From positions 1 to 5,796 of the forward strand of contig JAEDMC010000174.1 of NCBI GenBank assembly GCA_016303225.1: DNA of 5,796 nucleotides, given 5' to 3'. Made by a program: the position numbers and the translations under genes. The notes beneath the pieces were generated by a model, which had not been told where the DNA came from, searched no databases, and saw only the letters and a list, made by a program, of their open reading frames with translations. This DNA is from Kiritimatiellia bacterium (lineage in GTDB: Bacteria > Verrucomicrobiota > Kiritimatiellia > RFP12 > UBA1067). This document shows positions 1 through 5,796 of this stretch, one piece after another. Numbering within the stretch: position 1 is the first letter of the stretch; each line of letters begins with the position of its first letter.

Positions 1-206
1 TTGCCCATCCGCTTGTCACTGCGCCGAAATATCGTCCGCCGGATGTCAGGCAACCGTATTACACCATACAAGTCAGGAATTACACGGTTTATTACATCAT
101 CCATGATCATGTGATGGAAGTCCGCTGGTTCCGCTACTCGCCAAGTACAAGAGAACTGGTTGAGAATCCGGAATATGAAACTTCGGATCCCGTTAGTGAT
201 GTTTAA
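1..206 (+). CDS. Partial RelE/ParE-like toxin (C-terminal part)
   Basis: A reading frame is open from the left edge to a TAA at 204-206, giving 67 complete residues with the start outside the window. The segment VRNYTVYYIIHDHVMEVRWF followed by RYSPSTREL looks like the last beta-strands of the RelE/ParE fold: a strand ending in a YxVYYxI-type motif, a short turn, another hydrophobic strand, then the arginine-containing segment where family members usually have a 'vlHgrRd'-like sequence. Family members are usually about 90-110 residues, so roughly a third would be missing. Known members are ribosome-dependent mRNA endonucleases (RelE) or gyrase poisons (ParE), normally encoded next to an antitoxin. 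No antitoxin follows downstream, so one would have to lie upstream, outside the window. The DNA is visibly less GC-rich than the large gene, which fits horizontal acquisition. The family call rests on pattern resemblance only, and the catalytic class cannot be assigned. The open frame itself is more certain than the family name. Confidence 0.6.
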   Translation, partial: AHPLVTAPKYRPPDVRQPYYTIQVRNYTVYYIIHDHVMEVRWFRYSPSTRELVENPEYETSDPVSDV

Positions 207-234
207 ACCATGCTGAAGGATTGATGTTGAAATG

Positions 235-248
235 AATAAGGCCTTATT
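235..248. repeat. 14-bp perfect palindrome downstream of toxin fragment
   Basis: AATAAGGCCTTATT equals its own reverse complement and lies 29 bases after the toxin stop codon. As RNA it would give only a short, AT-rich stem around GGCC, so it is a poor intrinsic terminator by itself. As DNA it could be a dimeric protein-binding site. No function can be assigned. Confidence 0.4.
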
Positions 249-413
249 TAGCAAGGGAAAGTCGGTGGTCCGTGCCTAACCCAACCACTTTTACCCCTCC
301 ATTACGGTTGCTGACCCTCGGAGTCTTCTGAGAGGCGTACATACTCGCTGAAGAGCGTTCCCCTGCCAATCCCTGTGCGCGCGGAGATTGTCCCGATTGT
401 CATGCCTCGAAAA

Positions 414-447
414 GCTCAGATGCACTTTTGCTCAGATGCTCAGATGC
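414..447 (+). repeat. Three direct copies of GCTCAGATGC
   Basis: The 10-mer GCTCAGATGC occurs at 414-423, 430-439 and 438-447. The last two overlap, forming an 8-bp tandem duplication of GCTCAGAT. The copies end four bases before a strong hairpin and about 47 bases before the -35 element of the large gene. Such spaced direct repeats could be activator or repressor sites, or simply replication slippage. The sequence does not decide between these. Confidence 0.6.
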
Positions 448-450
448 CGA

Positions 451-486
451 GGTTGGTCAAGACCGCGCCAGCGGTTTTGACCGACC
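451..486 (+). repeat. Strong hairpin: 16-bp stem, GCCA loop
   Basis: The left arm at 451-466 and right arm at 471-486 pair over all 16 positions, with two G-T (G-U in RNA) wobbles and a four-base GCCA loop at 467-470. No T-run follows, since the next bases are GAGTACG, so it is not a classic intrinsic terminator. The wobbles favour a structure selected as RNA on the plus strand, or drift of a REP-like element. It lies seven bases upstream of the -35 box. It could insulate the large gene from upstream transcription, block read-through, or be one copy of a dispersed intergenic hairpin family. Confidence 0.7.
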
Positions 487-493
487 GAGTACG

Positions 494-523
494 TTGACAT
501 CTTGGGCGATGTTGTGATATGAT
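494..523 (+). promoter_or_regulatory. Sigma-70-type promoter for the large gene
   Basis: A perfect -35 hexamer TTGACA (494-499) is separated by 18 bp from TATGAT (518-523), which matches the -10 consensus at five of six positions. TG at 515-516 provides an extended -10 (TGnTATGAT). Transcription would begin near 529-531, giving a leader of about 40 bases before the ATG. Quality, spacing and position all fit a strong housekeeping promoter dedicated to the downstream gene. No experiment supports it here. Confidence 0.75.
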
Positions 524-556
524 TGATGCAAGTGATATTTTGCAATAACAATCCGC

Positions 557-563
557 AAAGGGA
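557..563 (+). promoter_or_regulatory. Shine-Dalgarno-like site AAAGGGA
   Basis: The purine run AAAGGGA ends six bases before the ATG at 570, a normal spacing, although it is not a full AGGAGG. An in-frame TAA at 546-548 and the lack of any other ATG between it and position 570 support 570 as the start. Confidence 0.6.
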
Positions 564-569
564 TCAATC

Positions 570-3500
570 ATGAGTAAGCTCGGTAAGTTCGCCGCGGCGT
601 GTGCTGCGGTGTTGTGTGCAGTCGGCGCGTTTGGTGGCGCGAAGTTCGGCGCGGAACTGAAGGTGAGCGGCTATGACGGAGCGTCAACGCTCGAGAACTT
701 CCCCGTGTTGGTGAAGCTCGCCGAGTACGACGAGTCGAAGGGAACCGGCATCGAGGGCTTCGACTACAACGACCTGGCCTTTCCCGAGACCGGAGCGGAC
801 ATCTGGTTCTCGTCCGACGCCGCCGGCGACAACGTGATCCCGCACGAAATCGACGAATGGCACCGGGACGGCACCTCGCTCGTCTGGGTAAGTCTGCCGA
901 CGATGACGCAGGGGACGTCCTTCTATCTCCATTACCGGGACGCCGCCCCGCCAGAATACACGCCCTCGAACGTCTGGCTCAATGCGAACTATGCCGGCGT
1001 TTGGCACATGAACGAGCCCGACGGCAATGTCGCCGACGCGACTGGCAACGGCCTTACGGCGGTGCCGAGCGGTACCTGCAAGGCCGACAGCATCCGCGAA
1101 GACGCCGGCGCGATCGGCGGTTGCCGTCAGAACTCCAAGGGAAAGCACGGCTCTGGCAACGACACCACCTGGCTCAAGGTTTCGAATTCGAAGGCGCTCA
1201 ATGAGAATGGCCGAGCGACGATCTCCTGCTGGTTCAAGTTCCGGACGAATACGGAAAACACCGTCTCACGAGTTTACTCGTCGAAGTCCGGTTATTCCGA
1301 AAACTCCGGCTTCTGCGGCGAGACGCCGGAGGACGGCGGGTCGATCACGCTTCGCGCGGGTGATGGTAGCGGCTATAAGCTGACCCTCAGCAGCTACGGC
1401 AACTGGAACCACATGGTCGTTTCGTATGAAGGCGCCTCGATGAATGCCTGGCACAACGGCGGCGCACATAGCACCAGTTCGACGTGCAGCTCGATTGGTT
1501 CGATTTCGACGGACATCGGCCTCGGTTGCAACCGTACAGGTGGAGAGCCGTCGCTGAACGGGTGGATGGACGAGTACCGTCTGCGGTCCGTCGCTTCGTC
1601 CGCCGACTGGGCGAAGGCCGAGTACCAGACGGCGACGAGCGATGCGTTCGTGACGGCGTCGGCCGTCTTTGACGCGTCGATGATGGTGGCCGTCATCGGT
1701 TCACCCGCCGCCTACGGTAAGCCCGACCCCGACTACAGATCCTACATCGGCATTGAGGTCGGACAGTCACTTGTCTACACGGCGCCGGAATACGTCTATC
1801 TCAACGCCGCGCAGACCGAGCGCGTTCGCTGCATGGGCTGGAAGCGCTATGACCTCGACACGGGTGCGTTAGTCGACGAGACGCCGGCGGACGGCGAGAA
1901 GACGCGCTGTGCCTTCAACTTCGAGAAATCAGAGAAGGTCGTCTGGGTGTGGCAGAAGCAGTATCGCGTCACGACCGATGCGGTCGGCGGTACGGTGACG
2001 GCGTCGTTCTGGGCCGACGAGGGTAGCGAGGTGACTATTGAGCAGACCGCCGGTGACGGCAGCAAGTTCTACGGCTGGAACGGCGATGTGGAGCTTGTCG
2101 GCGCGGACTTCCGCCAACAATCGCTGACCTTTGCCGCCACGCGACCGCTGACGCTTCAGGCCATGTACACGCTTGCCAAGCCGATCGCGAAGACTTATGT
2201 CGGCGAGGACAAGGGCGCGTGGGACGAGCCGTCGAACTGGGATCCGACAGGAGTGCCGACGGTGGCGCACGACGTCGTCATCCCGACCGACAGGCGCGTC
2301 ATCGGCGGGCACAAAATCTTCGCCCATTCCGTGACGCTGAACGGCACCGCGGCGATTTCGCAGGGCGGGCATACCGACGCCTATAACGAGAGCATCTTCT
2401 TCACGGACAGCTCAGGCTATGGCACGGACTCTAATCTCGGTCGTTATGCCGACAGCTACACCGACGAGCGGACCTATTTCAACGACATCCTCGGTGACGT
2501 CACGCTGAACGGGTCCTCGCAGTGGATCGTGGGCGGACACAACTCGCATCCCTACAAGACCTTCAGCGTCGGCGGCAACTTCACGCAGAACGGCACGTCG
2601 ATGGTCGCGATTTATGCGGGCAAGGGCGACATGAAGGCGACGCCCGAGCTTGGCGGGGCGACGTTGTCCGTCGCCGGCAACGCGACGTTCGCGTCGGGGA
2701 CGTTCCTCGACGCCTTCTGCAACTTCAACGTGAACGCGACGTCGGCCGACGAGGACTACGCGACGGGCGCGTTCGTGCTGCTGAAGTTCGGCTCGACGGA
2801 GATAGCCGAAGGCGCGACCATACGCTCGCGGCTGGGCGTCGGCAAATATACGGAAAGCGCCCTCAAGGAGATAAGCTCTCCTCCGGCGAGCGGCGACTGG
2901 TGGATACGCGGCGGCGCGCACGGTGGCGCGGGCGGCGCGACGTCGAAAACGGAGTCGGGCATTCCGGCGTACGATTACGAGCTCGCGCCGATTTTGCCGG
3001 GCGGCTGCGGCAGCCAGGCGCGGACGGCCGGTGGCGGCGTCGTCCGCATCGACACGGGCTCGCTCGTCCTTAACGGCACGGTCAGCGCCAGCGCGGTGCG
3101 CGGCACGCCCGCGCACGAGTCGGGTGCGCCGGCGGGCGGCGCGGTGTGGATCACCTGCGACACCTATGCGATTGGAGCCTCCGCCAAGATTTCCGCCGAC
3201 GGCCTTGCGGCGAAGGCATTCAACAGCTATAACCTCGGCGGAGGCGCGGGCGGACGCATTGCGATTGCGACGGGACTCTCCGACGTGCAGAAGACGGCGC
3301 TCGCGCGGACGGGTACGACGACGGATATCTCGTCCCCGAGTTTGCTCACAGACCTTTATCCGAGCGTCGTTTCGGTGAAAGGCGGCACGGGCGCGCGGAA
3401 CGGACAGCCGGGCGGCGACGGCACGGCGGTAGTCTATAAATGGGTCGACCCGAACATGGTGTCCATTACGGTCATGACCGAACCGGCGGGACTCTCGGAC

Positions 3501-5258
3501 GCGGCGTTCGCGCCGGCGGTGGCGTCCGCAACCGAGATGGCGAAGGGCGGTCGCTTTGCGGCGACGGCACCGGCGGTGGTGATGCTCGAGGCCGGCAAGC
3601 GGCGTCTCGTCTCCGGCTGGAAGGCCGTCGCGCAGGACGGCACGGTGGTCGCGTCCGGCACGGGCTCGGCGTGCGAGATCGAGAGCGTTCCCTCGACCAT
3701 CAACCTCATCTGGCAGTGCGAGACGCTGCAGTTACGGCTGGGCCTCTCGGCGCTCGGCGACGGCACGCTCACGGGCGCTGAGGCGGGCTGGCGGGAGGCC
3801 GGCGAGCTGACGCTGACGGCGACGCCGAACGCCGGCGCGACGTTCAAGGGATGGATCTCTGGATATTTCCAGACGCCCGCAGAGGCGAAGTCGGTGGAAC
3901 TGAAGATCGACTTCGACCGTCCAATGCAGATCGCGGCGGTGTTCTCGGGCGAGTTGCCGGCGCGGACGGCGAAGGCATATGTCGGCGCGTCGGGCGGCAG
4001 TTGGGATCAGGACGCGAACTGGAATCCGGCGGGAGTGCCGACGGTGGCGGATGACGTGACGATTCCGGACAACACGGCGGTCGCGGTCGGGGAGAGCGCG
4101 GTCGCCGGCTCGCTGACGCTCGGAGAGGGCGCGACGGTTTCGGTGTTCGGCGCGACGACGGCCTTTTACGAGTCAATTGCCGTCAACGACAATCACTCGG
4201 GTTCGACTTACGGACGCTATGCGGCGGAACGGGACGGCGCGCCGGACGTGACGCCGTCCGTCGAGACGGTCGGAGACCTGACGCTTGGCGCAAACGCGGT
4301 CCTGGCCGTCGGCGGCTGGCGGCAGCGCGGACAGTCGTTCGTGCGGAGCTACGGCGATCTGACGGCCGGTGCGGGCGCGAAGATGTCCGTCTACGCCGGT
4401 CAGGCGACTGAGCGCGTCACGTTCCTGGACGGCACGGGCCGGGTGCAGGTCGACGGGACGCTGGCGCTGCAGGCGGGGGCGTTGCTCGACCTTGTCGGCT
4501 ACAATCCGTTCTACGACATGTTCACGTCGCTTAGCTGCGTGACGATCGTTTGCGGCACGTTTACGGTCGCGGAAGGCGCGAAAGTGACGGCTAACCTGCC
4601 GACGGGCTACAACCTCTCGACACTCACCTCGAAGGGCGGCGGCGCTGGCGGCGGCATAGTCGCGGGGGCGGGACATGGCGGCCGCGGCGGCGCGGGCGTG
4701 AACAATGGCAGTCAGAGGGGCGGCGCGGCATACGATTCGCCGTATGCGCCGGTCTATCCGGGGTGCAGCGGACGGTATGACGGCGCAATGAACTCGATCG
4801 GCGGCGGCGTCGTCCGCGTGACGGCAGATGCGATTCGGATCGACGGCGAGCTGAACGTCGATGCGAAGATCGTCGGTCCGTATGAATACGGCGGAGCGTC
4901 CGGCGGGTCGATTCTCCTCGTCTGCAACGGATTCTCGGCGGGGCCGAACGCGAAGCTGAGTGCGCGTGGGATGACGGGGTCGTCCTATTCGACCTATGTC
5001 TGCGGCGGCGGCGCGGGCGGGCGCATCTCCATCTGCGAAGGACTGTCCGCAACCAAGTACGCGAAGATGCTTCATGCTAATTCCGTCGAAAAGCCGAGCG
5101 GTGTGGTCGTGTATGACCAGCTTGCGGACGGGGCGAAGTACGCGGCAATCGTCGATGTCAGCGGCGGCAAGGGTCGGAGCGGCACTGATGCCGAGGACGG
5201 CGAAAGCGGTACGGCTGTCCTGGTCAAGGCGACTGGCCTAGTCGTCACAGTCAAGTAA
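570..5258 (+). CDS. Giant secreted DUF2341/LamG protein with two tandem repeat units
   Basis: This 1562-residue product is probably exported and displayed or released at the cell surface. Residues 1-24 look like a Sec signal peptide: lysines at 3 and 6, a hydrophobic core, and likely cleavage near AFGGA. Residues ~44-124 resemble DUF2341 (FPVLVKL, then ADIWFSSDAAGDNVIPHEID and SFYLHYRD). Residues ~140-355 resemble a LamG/concanavalin-A-like jellyroll (YAGVWHMNE, ISCWFKF, WNHMVVSYEG, GWMDEYRLRS). Two homologous units follow, ~371-963 and ~964-1562. Each has a TAP...GWK segment, an InlB-like repeat (FYGWNGDV at ~500, FKGWISGY at ~1092), a WD..NW.P.GVPTVA.DV.IP motif (NW at 556 and 1150), beta-rich sequence, and Gly-rich stretches with GGGAGGRI. 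These domain types are known from adhesins and glycan-binding proteins; adhesion or carbohydrate binding is inferred. I see no catalytic motif. The C-terminus shows no LPXTG, PEP-CTERM, type IX sorting domain or autotransporter barrel. Many cysteines outside the signal peptide fit an extracytoplasmic protein. High GC and coherent domains make the frame secure. Confidence 0.93.
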   Translation: MSKLGKFAAACAAVLCAVGAFGGAKFGAELKVSGYDGASTLENFPVLVKLAEYDESKGTGIEGFDYNDLAFPETGADIWFSSDAAGDNVIPHEIDEWHRDGTSLVWVSLPTMTQGTSFYLHYRDAAPPEYTPSNVWLNANYAGVWHMNEPDGNVADATGNGLTAVPSGTCKADSIREDAGAIGGCRQNSKGKHGSGNDTTWLKVSNSKALNENGRATISCWFKFRTNTENTVSRVYSSKSGYSENSGFCGETPEDGGSITLRAGDGSGYKLTLSSYGNWNHMVVSYEGASMNAWHNGGAHSTSSTCSSIGSISTDIGLGCNRTGGEPSLNGWMDEYRLRSVASSADWAKAEYQTATSDAFVTASAVFDASMMVAVIGSPAAYGKPDPDYRSYIGIEVGQSLVYTAPEYVYLNAAQTERVRCMGWKRYDLDTGALVDETPADGEKTRCAFNFEKSEKVVWVWQKQYRVTTDAVGGTVTASFWADEGSEVTIEQTAGDGSKFYGWNGDVELVGADFRQQSLTFAATRPLTLQAMYTLAKPIAKTYVGEDKGAWDEPSNWDPTGVPTVAHDVVIPTDRRVIGGHKIFAHSVTLNGTAAISQGGHTDAYNESIFFTDSSGYGTDSNLGRYADSYTDERTYFNDILGDVTLNGSSQWIVGGHNSHPYKTFSVGGNFTQNGTSMVAIYAGKGDMKATPELGGATLSVAGNATFASGTFLDAFCNFNVNATSADEDYATGAFVLLKFGSTEIAEGATIRSRLGVGKYTESALKEISSPPASGDWWIRGGAHGGAGGATSKTESGIPAYDYELAPILPGGCGSQARTAGGGVVRIDTGSLVLNGTVSASAVRGTPAHESGAPAGGAVWITCDTYAIGASAKISADGLAAKAFNSYNLGGGAGGRIAIATGLSDVQKTALARTGTTTDISSPSLLTDLYPSVVSVKGGTGARNGQPGGDGTAVVYKWVDPNMVSITVMTEPAGLSDAAFAPAVASATEMAKGGRFAATAPAVVMLEAGKRRLVSGWKAVAQDGTVVASGTGSACEIESVPSTINLIWQCETLQLRLGLSALGDGTLTGAEAGWREAGELTLTATPNAGATFKGWISGYFQTPAEAKSVELKIDFDRPMQIAAVFSGELPARTAKAYVGASGGSWDQDANWNPAGVPTVADDVTIPDNTAVAVGESAVAGSLTLGEGATVSVFGATTAFYESIAVNDNHSGSTYGRYAAERDGAPDVTPSVETVGDLTLGANAVLAVGGWRQRGQSFVRSYGDLTAGAGAKMSVYAGQATERVTFLDGTGRVQVDGTLALQAGALLDLVGYNPFYDMFTSLSCVTIVCGTFTVAEGAKVTANLPTGYNLSTLTSKGGGAGGGIVAGAGHGGRGGAGVNNGSQRGGAAYDSPYAPVYPGCSGRYDGAMNSIGGGVVRVTADAIRIDGELNVDAKIVGPYEYGGASGGSILLVCNGFSAGPNAKLSARGMTGSSYSTYVCGGGAGGRISICEGLSATKYAKMLHANSVEKPSGVVVYDQLADGAKYAAIVDVSGGKGRSGTDAEDGESGTAVLVKATGLVVTVK
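1680..3458 (+). repeat. Coding tandem unit 1 (residues ~371-963)
   Basis: This is the first copy of the long protein unit within the large gene. In order it holds: a segment with TAP (404-406), GWK (423-425) and VWVWQ; an InlB-like repeat (~464-534); the motif NWDPTGVPTVAHDVVIP (~556-572); a beta-rich passenger-like region; Gly-rich GGAHGGAGGA (~781-790); GGGVVRIDTG (~821-830); GGGAGGRIAIATGLS (~890-904); and the closing GGDGTAVVYK. Each marker recurs 589-595 residues later. An 18-base exact nucleotide match (2250-2267 and 4032-4049) marks the WNPxGVPTVA motif in both copies. Unit boundaries are approximate. Confidence 0.8.
3459..5255 (+). repeat. Coding tandem unit 2 (residues ~964-1562)
   Basis: The second copy of the unit has diverged strongly from the first but keeps the same order: TAP (999-1001), GWK (1016-1018), InlB-like FKGW (~1092-1095), NWNPAGVPTVADDVTIP (~1150-1166), a longer Gly-rich stretch (~1356-1386), GGGVVRVTAD (1411-1420), GGGAGGRISICEGLS (~1479-1493) and the closing GESGTAVLVK. 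The protein ends with VVTVK, aligning with the point in unit 1 where VSITV opens the next unit. The reading frame therefore stops at a unit boundary. Confidence 0.8.
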
Positions 5259-5508
5259 GCGAGCCGTAGTTCGGAGTTGGCGAAGACGCGTCGGAATTCC
5301 CAGGGGCCCTTGATTTGGGGGCTTCGAGGGTCAGCTCGGAGTCCCCGTTACCTGACGCTGCTTGCGAAGTCGGGCTACATCTCGGTAGAGCGCGGCGACA
5401 AATGCGAGGCGACCGCATCAAGTGTCTGGGATTGCGTACTTACCGAACATCCTGCATGAATGCGACCGATTCGATTTGTCGCCGCGCACGAATGGAAAGT
5501 CAAAGAGT
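5259..5508. other. Intergenic stretch, possible decayed gene
   Basis: No intact gene is convincing here. On the minus strand, one frame reads across most of the interval with only two stops: TAG at 5377-5375 and TAA at 5350-5348. It contains protein-like segments such as FHSCAATNRIGRIHAG and SPQIKGPWEFRRVFANSE and continues in frame into the antisense of the large gene. On the plus strand, 5389-5514 is a 41-codon open stretch (AYLPNILHECDRFDLSP) with no start. I recognise no family in either. It could be a gene remnant, part of a repeat element, or chance openness in GC-rich DNA. Confidence 0.3.
5317..5346 (+). terminator. Possible weak terminator hairpin
   Basis: About 60 bases after the stop codon, GGGG-C-TTC-GAG can pair with CTC-G-GAG-T-CCCC. 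This gives ten pairs (one of them a G-U wobble), interrupted by one mismatch and one bulged G, around a six-base loop. No T-run follows (GTTACC), so this is at best an imperfect intrinsic terminator. It is listed only because nothing better occurs near the end of the large gene. Confidence 0.25.
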
Positions 5509-5605
5509 CGGTAGGGGCCGACGTCCTCGGCGGCCCGCAACCGCAATCAAACGCAAATCGCGTTGTGGGGCGGTTGCGGGCGGCCGAGGACGTCCGCCCC
5601 TACCG
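5509..5605. repeat. 97-bp inverted repeat with 36-bp arms (REP/MITE-like)
   Basis: Arms at 5509-5544 and 5570-5605 are inverted copies matching at 34 of 36 positions; the mismatches are the pairs 5519/5595 and 5532/5582. A 25-base loop separates them and itself holds a five-base stem (AACGC / GCGTT). The arms begin CGGTAGGGGC and contain GACGTCCTCGG. The near-identity of the arms implies a recent element or selection for the structure. No transposase and no obvious flanking target duplication are visible. It lies about 250 bases past the large gene, so it could end transcription from either side, protect mRNA 3' ends, or be a non-autonomous mobile element. Confidence 0.85.
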
Positions 5606-5696
5606 GTGGGGACGCTCTGCGCCGGTTTCGCGGTCAAATGCGGATGGCTTCGCTGGTCTGCCTAATGGTGTGGTTTGGGTGGTGGGGTTGTGCTCA

Positions 5697-5796
5697 GGGC
5701 TACCCCTGACGCCTTGCGAGGCGCACCTCAAACCGCATCAGGGCGCACCCCAACACCCCATCAGGGCCTGCCCTAAACGCGATTAGGGTGCACCCC
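5697..5796. repeat. Tandem array of 22-23-bp units with internal dyads
   Basis: Aligned cores start at 5697, 5719, 5741, 5764 and 5786 (periods 22, 22, 23, 22): GGGCTACCCC, AGGCGCACCT, GGGCGCACCC, GGGCCTGCCC and GGGTGCACCC. Each core is palindromic or nearly so; the last is a perfect 10-bp palindrome. AAAC/AACA-type spacers between cores also recur. The array continues past the right edge, so its full length is unknown. A period of 22-23 is not a multiple of three, which argues against coding. There are no unique spacers between conserved repeats, so it is not a CRISPR array. Confidence 0.7.

Noticed and set aside
232..288. Short plus-strand ORF beginning ATGAATAAG
   Set aside because: It is only 15 codons, has no clear ribosome-binding site, and its start overlaps the 14-bp palindrome; no support as a gene.
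451..486. Rho-independent terminator
   Set aside because: The stem is strong, but GAGTACG follows it instead of a T-run, so it is listed as a hairpin repeat without a terminator call.
583..617. Lipoprotein signal (lipobox) in the N-terminus of the large protein
   Set aside because: The cysteine at residue 16 is preceded by AVL, with Leu directly before Cys, which does not fit the small residue required; a standard Sec signal peptide fits better.
2412..3116. 234-residue minus-strand open frame
   Set aside because: Same pattern: Arg/Ala-rich and antisense to unit 1 of the large gene, with no supporting motif or start signal.
4173..5075. 300-residue minus-strand open frame opposite the large gene
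   Set aside because: It is rich in Arg and Ala with no recognisable domain, and lies entirely antisense to a gene with clear domains. This is the usual shadow of high-GC codon use.
5315..5665. 116-residue plus-strand open frame
   Set aside because: It crosses the inverted repeat, giving the artefactual Arg-rich string GRGRRPRR, and has no ribosome-binding site or recognisable domain.
5460..5786. 108-residue plus-strand open frame near the right end
   Set aside because: It runs straight through both arms of the 97-bp inverted repeat and into the 22-bp array, so it is openness of repeat DNA rather than a gene.
5697..5796. CRISPR array
   Set aside because: The units abut with diverged sequence and there are no conserved repeats separated by unique spacers of similar length; no cas gene is nearby.

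Overview
The window suggests a high-GC bacterium of the PVC superphylum, most likely a Kiritimatiellota, Verrucomicrobiota or Lentisphaerota lineage. This is inferred from protein style rather than a marker gene. The one complete gene encodes a giant secreted protein with a DUF2341-like domain, a LamG-like fold, InlB-type repeats and glycine-rich modules carrying GGGAGGRI. That combination is familiar from large surface proteins of those groups. The flanking DNA is rich in hairpins and short repeats, which also fits.

Layout: (1) Positions 1-206 hold the C-terminal part of a small protein resembling RelE/ParE toxins, cut by the left edge. (2) Positions 207-493 have no supportable gene. They hold a 14-bp palindrome, three copies of a 10-bp direct repeat and a strong 16-bp-stem hairpin. 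(3) Positions 494-569 form a clear control region: a sigma-70-type promoter with a perfect -35 and an extended -10, a short leader and a Shine-Dalgarno-like site. (4) Positions 570-5258 are one 1562-residue gene. It has a signal peptide, a DUF2341-like domain, a LamG-like domain, then two tandem units of about 594 residues each. (5) Positions 5259-5796 have no convincing gene. They hold a weak terminator-like hairpin, a stretch whose minus strand is nearly open, a 97-bp inverted repeat with 36-bp arms, and a tandem array of 22-23-bp units with internal dyad symmetry that runs off the right edge.

The large gene appears to be transcribed alone from its own promoter. Nothing links the toxin fragment to it functionally, and the fragment lies in visibly less GC-rich DNA. 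I see no defence system, CRISPR array, transposase, integrase, tRNA or rRNA. The most interesting material is the unit-duplication structure of the large protein and the dense non-coding repeat elements on both sides of it.
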